Positions 17,516 through 27,201 of a DNA stretch of 64,000 bases are shown piece by piece; the stretch's first letter is position 1, and every line of letters starts with the position of its first letter. The translations under genes were made by a program, and so were the position numbers. The notes beneath the pieces are model-generated. The model saw only the letters and a program-made list of their open reading frames with translations. It had not been told where the DNA came from and ran no database searches. The stretch is from Pelagibacteraceae bacterium AG-325-C03 (GTDB taxonomy: Bacteria > Pseudomonadota > Alphaproteobacteria > Pelagibacterales > Pelagibacteraceae): contig QBYC01000001.1 of the NCBI GenBank assembly GCA_003283025.1, positions 77,308-141,307 of the forward strand. Reading direction: 5' to 3'.

Positions 17516-20191
17516 ATGAAATTTAATAGTAAAAATTCATTTCAATCTCTCGATACTCTTAATTCATCAGGAAAAAATTATAAAATTTTTAACTTAAAAA
17601 TCGCAGAGAAAAACGGTTTAGAGGGAATATCAAAACTTCCAAAATCTCTTAAAGTCTTACTAGAAAATCTTCTACGTTATGAAGATGATACTACCGTTGA
17701 TAAAAAACAGATTTTAGCTTTGAAAGAATGGCTTAAGAATAAAAAATCAAACACAGAAATAGCTTACAGACCTGCAAGAACCTTATTACAAGATTACACC
17801 GGAATACCAGCTATTGCAGATCTTGCGGCAATGAGAGATGCCGTTAAAGAAAAAAATAAAGATCCAAATCAAATCAATCCATTATCGACAGTAGATTTAG
17901 TAATTGATCACTCTGTTATGGTTGACGAATATGCGTCAGGTAAATCATTTAATCAAAATGTCGAAAAAGAATTTTCTAGAAATGGCGAGAGATACGCATT
18001 CCTTAAGTGGGGTCAAAAAGCTTTTGATAATTTTAGAGTTGTTCCTCCTGGAACAGGCATTTGTCATCAAGTTAATCTAGAATATTTAGCTAAAGTAGTT
18101 TGGTCATCAAAAAGCGGTGATGATCTTTATGCTTATCCAGATACGTTAGTCGGAACAGACAGTCACACGACAATGGTTAATGGATTATCAGTTTTAGGAT
18201 GGGGTGTTGGCGGAATAGAGGCAGAAGCAGCTATGTTAGGTCAACCTATTTCAATGTTAATCCCTGAGGTTATTGGAGTAGAGATCAAAGGAAAATTGCT
18301 TGAAGGATTAACTGCTACAGACTTAGTGTTAGCAATTGTTGAGATGCTTAGAAAAAAAGGTGTAGTAGGAAAATTTGTAGAATTTTATGGTGAAGGTTTA
18401 AAAAATCTTACGTTAGCTGATAGAGCTACCATAGCAAACATGGCACCTGAGTACGGTGCAACGTGTGGTTTTTTTCCTGTAGATGAAGAAACTTTAAAAT
18501 ATTTAAAACTTTCTGGCAGAGATAAGGAGACAATCGAACTTGTAGAAAAATATTCAAAAGCACAAGGACTTTGGGCAAGCGAAGGTATTGAGTTTACTGA
18601 TACTTTGTCTTTAGATATAAGCACTGTTGTTCCAAGTATTTCTGGCCCTAAAAGACCACAAGATAAAGTTTTATTAACAGAGTCTTCTACTGGCTTTGCT
18701 AAAGCTTATAAAGAAAATACTAAAAGAGAAAAACCCATTCAAGTAGATGTTGCTAGTGCTGATTACAAAATCAGCGATGGAGATATAGTAATAGCGGCTA
18801 TTACTTCTTGCACAAACACTTCAAATCCAAGCGTAATGATTGGTGCGGGACTACTTGCGAAAAAAGCTATTGAAAAAGGTTTAAAAATTAAACCGTGGGT
18901 AAAAACTTCTTTGGCTCCTGGATCTAAAGTAGTTACAGACTATTTAGAAAAAGCAGGTTTAAATAAATATCTAGATGAACTTGGATTTAATCTAGTTGGT
19001 TACGGTTGCACAACATGTATTGGAAATTCTGGTCCACTAAATAAGAATATTTCTGATGCGATACACAAAGATAACTTATATGCAGTTTCTGTTTTATCGG
19101 GAAATAGAAATTTCGAAGGAAGAATAAGTCCAGATGTTAAAGCTAATTATCTTGCTTCACCTCCGCTTGTAGTTGCTTTTGCTTTAGCTGGTAATATGAA
19201 TTTCGATATGTATAAAAATCCTCTTGGTACTGACAAAGAGGGTAAAGAAGTATTTTTAAAAGATATTTGGCCAAGTAATAAAGAAATTGAAGACATAATG
19301 TTAAAGTCAATTAATGCAGAGATGTTTATTGATCGTTATTCAAATGTTTCGGAAGGACCTAAAGAATGGAGTGCTATTAAAACAGTAGATAGCAGTATTT
19401 ATAATTGGGAAGACAACTCTACATATGTAAAAAGACCTCCTTTCTTTGATAATTTACCAGATCAACCAGATGGCTTTAAGCCAATCAAAGATGCAAGATT
19501 ATTACTTTTACTAGCAGACTCAGTTACTACAGACCATATTTCTCCTGCGGGTAATATAAAAAAAGATAGTCCTACAGGTGATTATTTTATGAAAAATCAA
19601 GTTCAACAAAAAGACTTTAACTCTTATGGCGCAAGACGAGGTAATCATGAAGTTATGATGAGAGGTACATTTGGAAATATTAAAATTAGAAATGAAATGG
19701 CACGAGGGACTGAAGGAGGATTTACAACTTTACAGCCAGATGGAAAAGTAATGAGTGTTTATGATGCTGCAATTGAATACAAGAAAAGAGGAAATGATTT
19801 AGTTGTTATGGCTGGAAAAGAATACGGGACAGGCTCCTCAAGAGACTGGGCCGCTAAAGGTACAAAACTTTTGGGAATAAAAGCTGTAATAGCAGAAAGT
19901 TTTGAGAGAATTCATAGATCAAACTTAATCGGAATGGGAGTTTTACCTCTTCAATTCAAAAAAGGTTTTGACCGTAAAAAATTAAATATCACAGGAGCAG
20001 AGTTAATTTCAGTTATTGATATTGATAAAGGTGTAAGGCCAAGACAAGAATTGACTTGTGAGATTAAATATCAAGACGGAACTATTAAAAAAATTCAAAT
20101 GCTCTGTAGAATTGATACTGCTAATGAAGTTGAGTACTATAAAAACGGAGGAATTTTACAGTACGTTTTGAGAAATATGCTTGCTAGTTAA
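17516..20191 (+). CDS. acnA: Aconitate hydratase AcnA
   Basis: 891 aa, the standard length of AcnA/IRP-type aconitase, which interconverts citrate and isocitrate in the TCA cycle. [4Fe-4S] ligands are visible in ITSCTNTS (C432) and GCTTCIGN (C498, C501). The C-terminal swivel domain holds GKEYGTGSSRDWAAKGT with the active-site serine and arginine. The next gene, a PrpD homologue, starts directly after the stop, so this enzyme might also serve 2-methylaconitate hydration (inference); the sequence looks like AcnA rather than AcnD. Confidence 0.95.
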   Translation: MKFNSKNSFQSLDTLNSSGKNYKIFNLKIAEKNGLEGISKLPKSLKVLLENLLRYEDDTTVDKKQILALKEWLKNKKSNTEIAYRPARTLLQDYTGIPAIADLAAMRDAVKEKNKDPNQINPLSTVDLVIDHSVMVDEYASGKSFNQNVEKEFSRNGERYAFLKWGQKAFDNFRVVPPGTGICHQVNLEYLAKVVWSSKSGDDLYAYPDTLVGTDSHTTMVNGLSVLGWGVGGIEAEAAMLGQPISMLIPEVIGVEIKGKLLEGLTATDLVLAIVEMLRKKGVVGKFVEFYGEGLKNLTLADRATIANMAPEYGATCGFFPVDEETLKYLKLSGRDKETIELVEKYSKAQGLWASEGIEFTDTLSLDISTVVPSISGPKRPQDKVLLTESSTGFAKAYKENTKREKPIQVDVASADYKISDGDIVIAAITSCTNTSNPSVMIGAGLLAKKAIEKGLKIKPWVKTSLAPGSKVVTDYLEKAGLNKYLDELGFNLVGYGCTTCIGNSGPLNKNISDAIHKDNLYAVSVLSGNRNFEGRISPDVKANYLASPPLVVAFALAGNMNFDMYKNPLGTDKEGKEVFLKDIWPSNKEIEDIMLKSINAEMFIDRYSNVSEGPKEWSAIKTVDSSIYNWEDNSTYVKRPPFFDNLPDQPDGFKPIKDARLLLLLADSVTTDHISPAGNIKKDSPTGDYFMKNQVQQKDFNSYGARRGNHEVMMRGTFGNIKIRNEMARGTEGGFTTLQPDGKVMSVYDAAIEYKKRGNDLVVMAGKEYGTGSSRDWAAKGTKLLGIKAVIAESFERIHRSNLIGMGVLPLQFKKGFDRKKLNITGAELISVIDIDKGVRPRQELTCEIKYQDGTIKKIQMLCRIDTANEVEYYKNGGILQYVLRNMLAS

Positions 20192-21697
20192 ATGAGAGTA
20201 ATAAAAGTAAAAGTTCACCCATCAAAATCAAATCTTAAAAAAGAAGATCAATTAGCATGGAAAATTGCTGAAATTGCATCTGATAAAGCTAATATAGATA
20301 AAGATGCAATTGATATGGTTATTAATAGAATTATTGATAACGCATCAGTCGCAATTGCTTCTTTTAATAGAAGACCAGTTGTTTCAGCAAGAGCAATGGC
20401 CTTAGCTCATACCAGAAAAAATGGGGCTACTGTTTTTGGTTTAAAATCTAAAATTAAAGTAGATTGTGAGTGGGCCGCATGGGCAAATGGAACAGCAGTT
20501 AGAGAGTTAGATTATCACGATACTTTTTTAGCAGCTGATTATAGCCATCCAGGAGACAATATTCCTGCTATCTTAGCAGTATCACAACAAAAGGGTTGTG
20601 ATGGAAAAGATTTAATTAAGGGAATACTTACAGGTTACGAAGTCCAAGTAAATTTAGTAAAAGGAATTTGTTTACATGAACATAAAGTTGATCATATAGC
20701 ACACTTAGGACCAAGTATTGCTGCTGGTTTAGGAAGTCTATTAAATTTAAAAACTGAAATAATTTATCAATCTGTTCAACAAGCATTACATATAACTGTT
20801 TCAACAAGACAATCTAGAAAAGGAGAAATCTCAAGTTGGAAGGCTTTTGCACCTGCACATGCAGGTAAGCTTGCAGTAGAAGCAGTCGACAGATGTTTGA
20901 GAGGCGAGGGTGCGCCTTCACCAATTTATGAAGGTGAAGATAGTGTTATCGCTTATATTTTGTCAGGACCTGATAAAGAATATTCAGTTCCTTTACCAAA
21001 CATAAATGAACCTAAAAGAGCAATACTTGAAACTTATACGAAGGAACATTCAGCTGAATATCAATCTCAAGCTTTAATTGATTTAGCTATTAGATTAAAT
21101 AAAAAAATTTCCAATATAAATGATATTAAAAATATTATAATTGAAACAAGTCATCATACTCACTATGTGATAGGTACTGGAGCTAATGACCCTCAAAAAA
21201 TGGATCCAAAAGCAAGCAGGGAAACTTTAGATCATTCAATAATGTATATTTTTGCAGTTGCACTCGAAGATGGAGCATGGCATCACGTTAAATCTTACAC
21301 TCCTCAAAGAGCACAAAAAAAAAGTACAGTCGAGCTTTGGCAAAAAATTTCAACCAAAGAAGATCCAAAATGGACTGAAAAATATCATGATCCTAATCCT
21401 AAAAATAAATGTTTCGGTGGAAAAGTAATAATTACTATGAGAGATGGATCCACAATTTCAGAGGAAATCAATGTTGCCGACGCTCATCCCGCAGGCAATA
21501 GACCTTTTACTCGAAAAGAATATATTAAAAAGTTTAAAATTTTGACTGATGGCATAATTTCTAAAAAAGAATCAGATAGATTTTTAATGTGCGTACAAAA
21601 TCTTTCTTTATTAAAAGCTAAAGATTTAATGGGTTTAAACGTAGAGATTAAATCTTCAATAAAAGATAAATCTAAGAAGAGTAAAGGTATTTTTTAA
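20192..21697 (+). CDS. prpD: MmgE/PrpD family protein, probable 2-methylcitrate dehydratase
   Basis: 501 aa, slightly above the 480-490 usual for PrpD. The stretch [35 protein letters not shown] is typical of the family (quoted segment spans residues about 90-125), as are [21 protein letters not shown] and [14 protein letters not shown]. PrpD dehydrates 2-methylcitrate in propionate catabolism. It forms a gap-free pair with acnA; no prpB or prpC is in this window. Confidence 0.87.
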   Translation: MRVIKVKVHPSKSNLKKEDQLAWKIAEIASDKANIDKDAIDMVINRIIDNASVAIASFNRRPVVSARAMALAHTRKNGATVFGLKSKIKVDCEWAAWANGTAVRELDYHDTFLAADYSHPGDNIPAILAVSQQKGCDGKDLIKGILTGYEVQVNLVKGICLHEHKVDHIAHLGPSIAAGLGSLLNLKTEIIYQSVQQALHITVSTRQSRKGEISSWKAFAPAHAGKLAVEAVDRCLRGEGAPSPIYEGEDSVIAYILSGPDKEYSVPLPNINEPKRAILETYTKEHSAEYQSQALIDLAIRLNKKISNINDIKNIIIETSHHTHYVIGTGANDPQKMDPKASRETLDHSIMYIFAVALEDGAWHHVKSYTPQRAQKKSTVELWQKISTKEDPKWTEKYHDPNPKNKCFGGKVIITMRDGSTISEEINVADAHPAGNRPFTRKEYIKKFKILTDGIISKKESDRFLMCVQNLSLLKAKDLMGLNVEIKSSIKDKSKKSKGIF

Positions 21698-22660
21698 TTA
21701 TTTTATTTTTTTGGCAAGGTCGTTAGCGCTTAGCCATGCATTTTCAACCTTTGGGCCATTTAACCAATCTCCACAAACACCTAAATTATATTTTTTATTC
21801 CATAAGCTTAAATAAGGTGTTTTTTTATAATTATATGAATACTTCCAACCATGAATTTTTTTAAATATTAATTTATTTTTTTCAATGCCTGTTAATTTAA
21901 TAAAACGTTTAATTAATTGATTCATAACTGATTTATCAATTTTATATTTATTAATTTTTTTTTTTGACCATTTGAGCGTTGCTTGTAGTGTCCATAAATT
22001 TATATTAGATCTAAATCTTTTTTTACTATTTTCATTTGCTGCCCAAGCTAAAATATCATCATCAAATTTTATTGAACTAATAGGAAGCTCTTTCTGATTT
22101 TTAAATGCAACCATTACAGTAATATTTGGTTCCATGTTTACCTTAAGTTTTAAAATTTTTTTATCTAAGTAATTTTTCGCCAATTTTTTTAATTGAGGAA
22201 AGGGACAAGTTAAAATTAAGAATTTAAATTGATGAGTTGAATTGTCCTTTAAAGTTATTTCCCAAAAGTAATTATTAAAATAAATTTTTGATATCGGTGA
22301 AGTAAATGATTTTTTTATACCTTTTAAATTATATTTTACTAAATCGTTATTAGCTTTCGTGCCTATGAATTTATTTGAAATAGGTTTTTTTTCATAAGTA
22401 AAATCTAAGTGATTATTTTCCCAAATTTTTAATATTTTATTTTTATAAAGCTTTTTAATATATTTTGAAAAAAGTTCTGATTTTGGAGAAATATACTGAA
22501 CTCCATGGTCAAAGATCAAATTATTTTTAAATTTTTTATTTGATGATCTTCCTCCAGGACCCCTTGCTTTATCAAATAAGTGGACTGAGTATTTTTTTGA
22601 TAAAAGATTTGCTATTGTAGAGCCAGCAATACCTGACCCTAGAATACAAAAATCTATCAT
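21698..22660 (-). CDS. Renalase-like FAD-dependent oxidoreductase
   Basis: 320 aa. The N-terminus carries the FAD-binding GSGIAGSTIANLL, followed by the glutamate-position strand HLFDKARGPGGRSSNKK typical of renalase-like proteins, and the C-terminal GVCGDWLNGPKVENAWLSAND that closes the flavin site. Bacterial renalases oxidise isomeric dihydronicotinamides, a metabolite repair activity; many homologues are uncharacterised. It overlaps the upstream terC by 4 bases. Confidence 0.78.
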   Translation of the reverse strand: MIDFCILGSGIAGSTIANLLSKKYSVHLFDKARGPGGRSSNKKFKNNLIFDHGVQYISPKSELFSKYIKKLYKNKILKIWENNHLDFTYEKKPISNKFIGTKANNDLVKYNLKGIKKSFTSPISKIYFNNYFWEITLKDNSTHQFKFLILTCPFPQLKKLAKNYLDKKILKLKVNMEPNITVMVAFKNQKELPISSIKFDDDILAWAANENSKKRFRSNINLWTLQATLKWSKKKINKYKIDKSVMNQLIKRFIKLTGIEKNKLIFKKIHGWKYSYNYKKTPYLSLWNKKYNLGVCGDWLNGPKVENAWLSANDLAKKIK

Positions 22661-23277
22661 ATTGAAAATAAGAACTTAAATTTTTCGTTAATTGAAAGAA
22701 CTTCATAATTTACAAGTCCACCAATTATTAATTGTAGAGCTATTAAAAGAATTACGAATAAACCTAAATAACCTAGCCATTGATGTTTTTTAATGTAGTC
22801 AGCAAAGTAACTTGCTAGTGTTGCTATCAAAAATACAGATAATAAAAGACCTATGACCATGATATGAAAGTTGCCTTTAGAAGCGGCTACAACAGCTAAT
22901 ACGTTATCGAAACTTAAAGTTAAGTCAGCAATTAAAACTTGATAAACGCCTGAAGAGAAGCTTTTTGTTTCTTTTGATTTTATTTGTGGAGATTTTATTT
23001 TGTTTTGACCAAAAAAATCTTGTCTTAAATTATTTATTACCCAAATTAAGAGTAATCCACCTAATATTTTAACCCAAGCAAATTCGAATATATAATTCGC
23101 ACCAGTTGCAAAAAATATTCTAAATATAAAAGCTGCTGCTACACCCAATGCTATAATTTTTTTTCTATTATCAGGCGCAAAATTCGCAGCAATAATACCT
23201 ATAATTATTGCATTATCAGCAGCCATAACAACATCAATTACCAGTATTTGAAATGTAATAAAAAATTGCTCTAACAT
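22657..23277 (-). CDS. TerC/YjbE family membrane protein
   Basis: 206 aa, about seven membrane helices. The two acidic motifs of the family are present: VMAADNAIIIGI in helix 1-2 and LTLSFDNVLAVVAA in the second half. TerC proteins handle metal ions; several export manganese. It starts 47 bases from the divergent MATE exporter gene and overlaps the renalase-like gene by ATGA-type coupling. Confidence 0.85.
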   Translation of the reverse strand: MLEQFFITFQILVIDVVMAADNAIIIGIIAANFAPDNRKKIIALGVAAAFIFRIFFATGANYIFEFAWVKILGGLLLIWVINNLRQDFFGQNKIKSPQIKSKETKSFSSGVYQVLIADLTLSFDNVLAVVAASKGNFHIMVIGLLLSVFLIATLASYFADYIKKHQWLGYLGLFVILLIALQLIIGGLVNYEVLSINEKFKFLFSI

Positions 23278-23324
23278 TATTTCAGATGTGTATATAAGCT
23301 TAATTTAAAATTCTAAAGAAAAAT

Positions 23325-24644
23325 ATGAAAAATTCAGCAAAATTTACAAAAAAACAAATTATTTTATTGTCCATTCCGGTTTTTTTTTCAAACTTAGCAA
23401 CTCCTTTTGTGGGTATTGTTGATACAGGATTAATGGGTAATTTAGGAGAAACAAAATATATAGTTGCAACAAGCATAGCGACTTCAGTTATGACAATGGT
23501 TATTTGGAGTTTTGGTTTCTTACGAATGGGCACTGTAGGTATAGTCGCCCAATTTTTTGCAAGAGGAAATTACCAAGAAATTGTTAGAACATTATTGAGA
23601 AATTTAATTATTGCTATGTTGTTTGCCGCGATAATTATTATCTTAAAACCTTTAATATACTTAGCTATTCAATATTTTTTTAACACTTCATCTGAAATAA
23701 ATTTTCTAATAAATACCTACTTAAGTGTGAGAGTATTATCGGTTCCAGCAGAGCTAACGATTTATATTTTAATCGGTTTTTATCTTGGAATACAAAAGAC
23801 AACAATATCTAGTTTAATAGTAGTAATTTTATCTATCTTAAACATAATTTTTAGTTCTTTTTTAGTTTTATTTTATAATTTAAATGTATTAGGTGTTGCT
23901 TTAGGCACTTTATTTGCAAGTTTTTTAACGTTAATTATCTTTGCTTTATTTACTGTTAAATTTATTATTAAAAATTTTAAATTAATTCCTAGATTTAAAA
24001 AATTATTCATAAAATCAAAGCTTTTAAATTTATTTAATATAAATTTTAATATTTTCATCAGAACTTTATTCTTAACTTTTTCATTTTTGTGGATAACCTA
24101 TATGGGCTCAAAACTAGGAGAAAATTATTTAGCAGTAAATACCATACTTATGCAATTTATAATATTAGCTGCCTTTTTTTTAGACGCATATGCTTTTTCT
24201 ACTGAAGGTATTATTGGCTTCACTATCGGAAGAAAGAATAAAAATTCTTTTTTAAAAGCTATAAAAAACTCTATACATTTAAGTTTTCTTACAGCAATCA
24301 TAATATCTTTTATTTTTATATTTTTTTTTAAGAATATAATAAATATTTTTACCGATATAGAAATATTAAGATTTATTTCATATAAACATTTTATATGGAT
24401 CGTTATAATACCTCCTGTTGCTTCTTTCTGCTATCAGCTTGATGGTATTTTCATTGGAGCATCTCAGACAAAAGAAATGAGAAATGCTATGATAATTTCT
24501 GTTATAATATTTATAATTATCTCTATCTATATGACAAAATTTTTTGGAAATCATGGATTATGGTTTTCACTAATGTGTTTTATGATATTAAGATCTTTAA
24601 CTTTGAGTTTTAATTTTAAAAAAATTTTAAGAAAATTTAAATGA
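23325..24644 (+). CDS. MATE family efflux transporter (DinF-like)
   Basis: 439 aa with about twelve membrane helices. The N-terminal ILLSIPVFFSNLATPFVGIVDTGLMGNLGE is typical of the DinF/eukaryotic MATE branch. These use Na+ or H+ gradients to expel cationic compounds. It overlaps the following EamA gene by 4 bases (ATGA). Confidence 0.85.
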   Translation: MKNSAKFTKKQIILLSIPVFFSNLATPFVGIVDTGLMGNLGETKYIVATSIATSVMTMVIWSFGFLRMGTVGIVAQFFARGNYQEIVRTLLRNLIIAMLFAAIIIILKPLIYLAIQYFFNTSSEINFLINTYLSVRVLSVPAELTIYILIGFYLGIQKTTISSLIVVILSILNIIFSSFLVLFYNLNVLGVALGTLFASFLTLIIFALFTVKFIIKNFKLIPRFKKLFIKSKLLNLFNINFNIFIRTLFLTFSFLWITYMGSKLGENYLAVNTILMQFIILAAFFLDAYAFSTEGIIGFTIGRKNKNSFLKAIKNSIHLSFLTAIIISFIFIFFFKNIINIFTDIEILRFISYKHFIWIVIIPPVASFCYQLDGIFIGASQTKEMRNAMIISVIIFIIISIYMTKFFGNHGLWFSLMCFMILRSLTLSFNFKKILRKFK

Positions 24645-25505
24645 AATTTCTTTATAATATACCAGGTTTTGTATTACTTATGTTTGGTGGTTTCTGTTTA
24701 AGTTGGGGAGGGTTTATCATTAGATCTTTTGAGGAAGCAAGTATTTGGCAAATCTTATTATTGAGATCTGTTTTTTTTATGATTGCATTGACGATTTTCT
24801 TAATTGTTACTTACAAAAAAAATACGATTAAAATTATAAAAAAATCAGGGTACCAAGCTTTAGTTGGAGGATTGGTAATGTCCTTGAGTTTTGTTGCATT
24901 TGTATTTTCTATGAGCAATACTACAGTTGCTAATGTGGTTTTTTATAATAAGCACGCAAACAATGTTTTTAGCAGTTTTTGGTTACTTTTATTTAAAAGA
25001 AAAAGTTTCATTGGTAGGTTTCTTCTCTATTTTATTAGCAATGGGAGGAATTACTATTATGGTTGGAGACTCTCTTTCAACTGGTTCTTTTTTTGGAAAT
25101 ATGGTTGCTCTAGCAATTCCAATTAATTTTGCAATACTAGTTATGATTATAAGAAAAAACAAAAATTTAGATATGGTGCCAGCAATATTTTATTCGGGTA
25201 TTTTTAGTGTCATCTATGGACTCGCCCTTTCTGAAAATTTTGCATTTACTAATCATGATCTTTTAATGGGTTTTTATTTAGGTGTTCCACAACTTGCATT
25301 AGGTTTTATCTGTATCACTATTGGATCACGAACAACTGCTTCAACAACAATTGGACTTCTGATGTTAACCGAAACTGTATTTGCTCCTATATGGGTATGG
25401 TTATTTTTAAATGAAATACCACCAATAAGTGTGTTTATTGGAGGAGCCATAATAATCGGCGCAATTATCCTAAAAAGTTTTGACAAAAATAAAGCCACAT
25501 CATAA
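24641..25505 (+). pseudogene. EamA/DMT family transporter split by a +1 frameshift in a T6 run
   Basis: Two frames together encode one DMT transporter. Frame A (24641 onward) gives the N-terminal helices up to SMSNTTVANVVF, then turns into unrelated sequence. Frame B resumes with IISTQTMFLAVFGYFYLKEK and continues to 25505. The switch falls exactly in the run of six Ts at 24939-24944: removing one T restores ANVVFIISTQTMF and a 287-residue, ten-helix protein of normal length. This is a genuine disruption, a programmed or transcriptional slippage site, or a sequencing/assembly error. The downstream half looks intact and unmutated, arguing against an old pseudogene. Confidence 0.85.
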
Positions 25506-25552
25506 TAATTATATTTGACATTTTATCACTTTTAGATGAAAGTCTAAATTAA

Positions 25553-25697
25553 CGGGAGAGACCAATTTTTGGCGCCGAAGGAGCAACCACCCCGGAAACT
25601 CTCAGGCAAAAGGACCGTTGAAGTAATAACTCTGGAAAGCAGGCTTAAGCCTCACCGAAGGATTAAATCTCTCAGGTACATAGACAGATGGGGTTAA
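25553..25697 (+). promoter_or_regulatory. Tandem glycine riboswitch upstream of gcvT
   Basis: Two glycine aptamers in series. The first starts with GGGAGAGACC (25554) and contains GCCGAAGGAGCAA and ACTCTCAGGCAAAAGGACCG; the second contains CTCTGGAAAG, CACCGAAGGA and ATCTCTCAGGTACATAGACAG, ending around GATGGGGTT. These match the tandem consensus closely. A TTGACA box lies at 25515-25520 upstream, though I see no good -10 at the ideal spacing. No terminator hairpin follows and the gcvT start lies 15 bases away, so control is probably at translation. SAR11 bacteria are known to use glycine riboswitches on gcvT and malate synthase. Confidence 0.95.
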
Positions 25698-25711
25698 CAA
25701 GAAGAGTTATT

Positions 25712-26806
25712 ATGAATGTACAAAAAACAGCTTTATATGATTATCATAAAAATTTAGGAGCAAAGTTTGTTCCATTCGCTGGTTATGAAATGCCAATCCA
25801 ATATAAAGATGGAATTGTAAAAGAACATATTTCTACAAGAACACATGCTGGATTTTTTGATGTATCACATATGGGACAGTTTTTTTTAGAAGGTGATGAT
25901 ACATTAACGGTCGCATTGGAAAAAATTATACCTGCAGACTTAAAATCTTTAAAAATAAATCATTTAAAATACTCATTTTTACTTAATAATGAAGGTGGAA
26001 TAATTGATGATCTAATAATTACAAAAACAGAAAAAGGTTTTTGTGTAATTTTAAATGCAGCCTGTAAGGAAAACGATATAAAACAAATTTCTCAATTATT
26101 AACAAAAAATCACAAATATCTTTTAAACAATGATCTATCTTTAATAGCTTTGCAAGGACCCAAATCTGTAGAAATTTTAGAAAAACTTATATCAGGTGTA
26201 AAAAATTTAAAATTTATGACAGGAAGTCATTTTAAACATGAAGGAGAAAATATTTATATAACAAGATCAGGATATACAGGTGAAGACGGCTTCGAGATTT
26301 CTATTTCTAATAAAAAAGTTGAAAAGTTTATCGATTACTTAACCTTAAATAAGGTTAAACCAATTGGCCTAGGAGCAAGAGACACATTAAGATTAGAAGC
26401 CGGTCTATGTTTATATGGCCATGATTTAAATGAACAAATAAATCCAGTTGAGGCTAATTTAAAATGGGCTATAGCAAAAAAAAGAAAAGAAGCTGGAGGT
26501 TTCAATGGATGGGAAAAAATAAAAAGTTTGTTAGCCAACGGAAGTGAAAAAATTAGAGTTGGCATCAAGCCAGATGGTAAGGTTATTGCTAGAGAAAATA
26601 CTAAAATTTATTCTTCAGATAATAATGAAATTGGATTCGTCACAAGTGGCACTTTTGGCCCAAGTGTAAACGCTCCAGTTGCAATGGGATACGTAAAATC
26701 AGAATTTTCTGGAATCGGGACATCTATTCAGCTTGAAGTAAGAGGAAAAAAATATGGGGGTAAAATTTCTGAACTTCCATTTTATAAAAAAAGTTATGTT
26801 AAATAA
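25712..26806 (+). CDS. gcvT: Glycine cleavage system T protein (aminomethyltransferase)
   Basis: 364 aa from ATG 25712 (MNVQKTALYDYH). This start follows a GAAGAG ribosome binding site; the ATG at 25688 lies inside the second riboswitch aptamer and is rejected. GcvT transfers the methylene from the lipoyl arm of GcvH to tetrahydrofolate. Family marks include FAGYEMPIQY, FDVSHMGQ, YTGEDGFEI and LGARDTLRLEAGLCLYGHDL, the last containing the catalytic Asp-Arg region. First gene of gcvTHP. Confidence 0.95.
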   Translation: MNVQKTALYDYHKNLGAKFVPFAGYEMPIQYKDGIVKEHISTRTHAGFFDVSHMGQFFLEGDDTLTVALEKIIPADLKSLKINHLKYSFLLNNEGGIIDDLIITKTEKGFCVILNAACKENDIKQISQLLTKNHKYLLNNDLSLIALQGPKSVEILEKLISGVKNLKFMTGSHFKHEGENIYITRSGYTGEDGFEISISNKKVEKFIDYLTLNKVKPIGLGARDTLRLEAGLCLYGHDLNEQINPVEANLKWAIAKKRKEAGGFNGWEKIKSLLANGSEKIRVGIKPDGKVIARENTKIYSSDNNEIGFVTSGTFGPSVNAPVAMGYVKSEFSGIGTSIQLEVRGKKYGGKISELPFYKKSYVK

Positions 26807-26820
26807 AAGGGTGAATGCAT

Positions 26821-27201
26821 ATGAGTGAAAAAAAATTTTCAAAGAAACACGAATGGGTTTCATTGGATGGTGATTTGGCTACAGTTGGAATAACTAAACA
26901 TGCAACAGAGATGCTCGGAGATATTGTTTTCGTAGAAGTTCCTGATGTAGGAAAAGCTGTAGAAAAAGAGGGTCAAGCGGCTGTTGTAGAGTCCACTAAA
27001 GCTGCAAGTGATGTTTATTCCCCTGTTTCAGGAGAAATTACTGAGGGAAATAAAGCTATTGCAGATGACCCAGGAAGCGTTAACACTGATCCAGAGGGAG
27101 CAAGTTGGTTTTTTAAGTTGAAGATAAAGGACAAAGGTGAATATGACTCCCTTATGTCAAAAGATGAATACGATAAATTTTGTAAGGAGAACCCAAGTTA
27201 A
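26821..27201 (+). CDS. gcvH: Glycine cleavage system H protein
   Basis: 126 aa from ATG 26821 ([12 protein letters not shown]), with AAGGG about 9 bases upstream; an ATG two codons earlier (26815) is possible but too close to that site. The lipoylated lysine is K60 in [14 protein letters not shown]. GcvH shuttles the aminomethyl group between GcvP and GcvT. It lies 14 bases after gcvT and its stop abuts the gcvP start. Confidence 0.95.
   Translation: MSEKKFSKKHEWVSLDGDLATVGITKHATEMLGDIVFVEVPDVGKAVEKEGQAAVVESTKAASDVYSPVSGEITEGNKAIADDPGSVNTDPEGASWFFKLKIKDKGEYDSLMSKDEYDKFCKENPS

Noticed and set aside
25688-25711. Upstream in-frame ATG for gcvT
   Set aside because: It lies inside the second glycine aptamer; the ATG at 25712 has a proper ribosome binding site and the family N-terminus.
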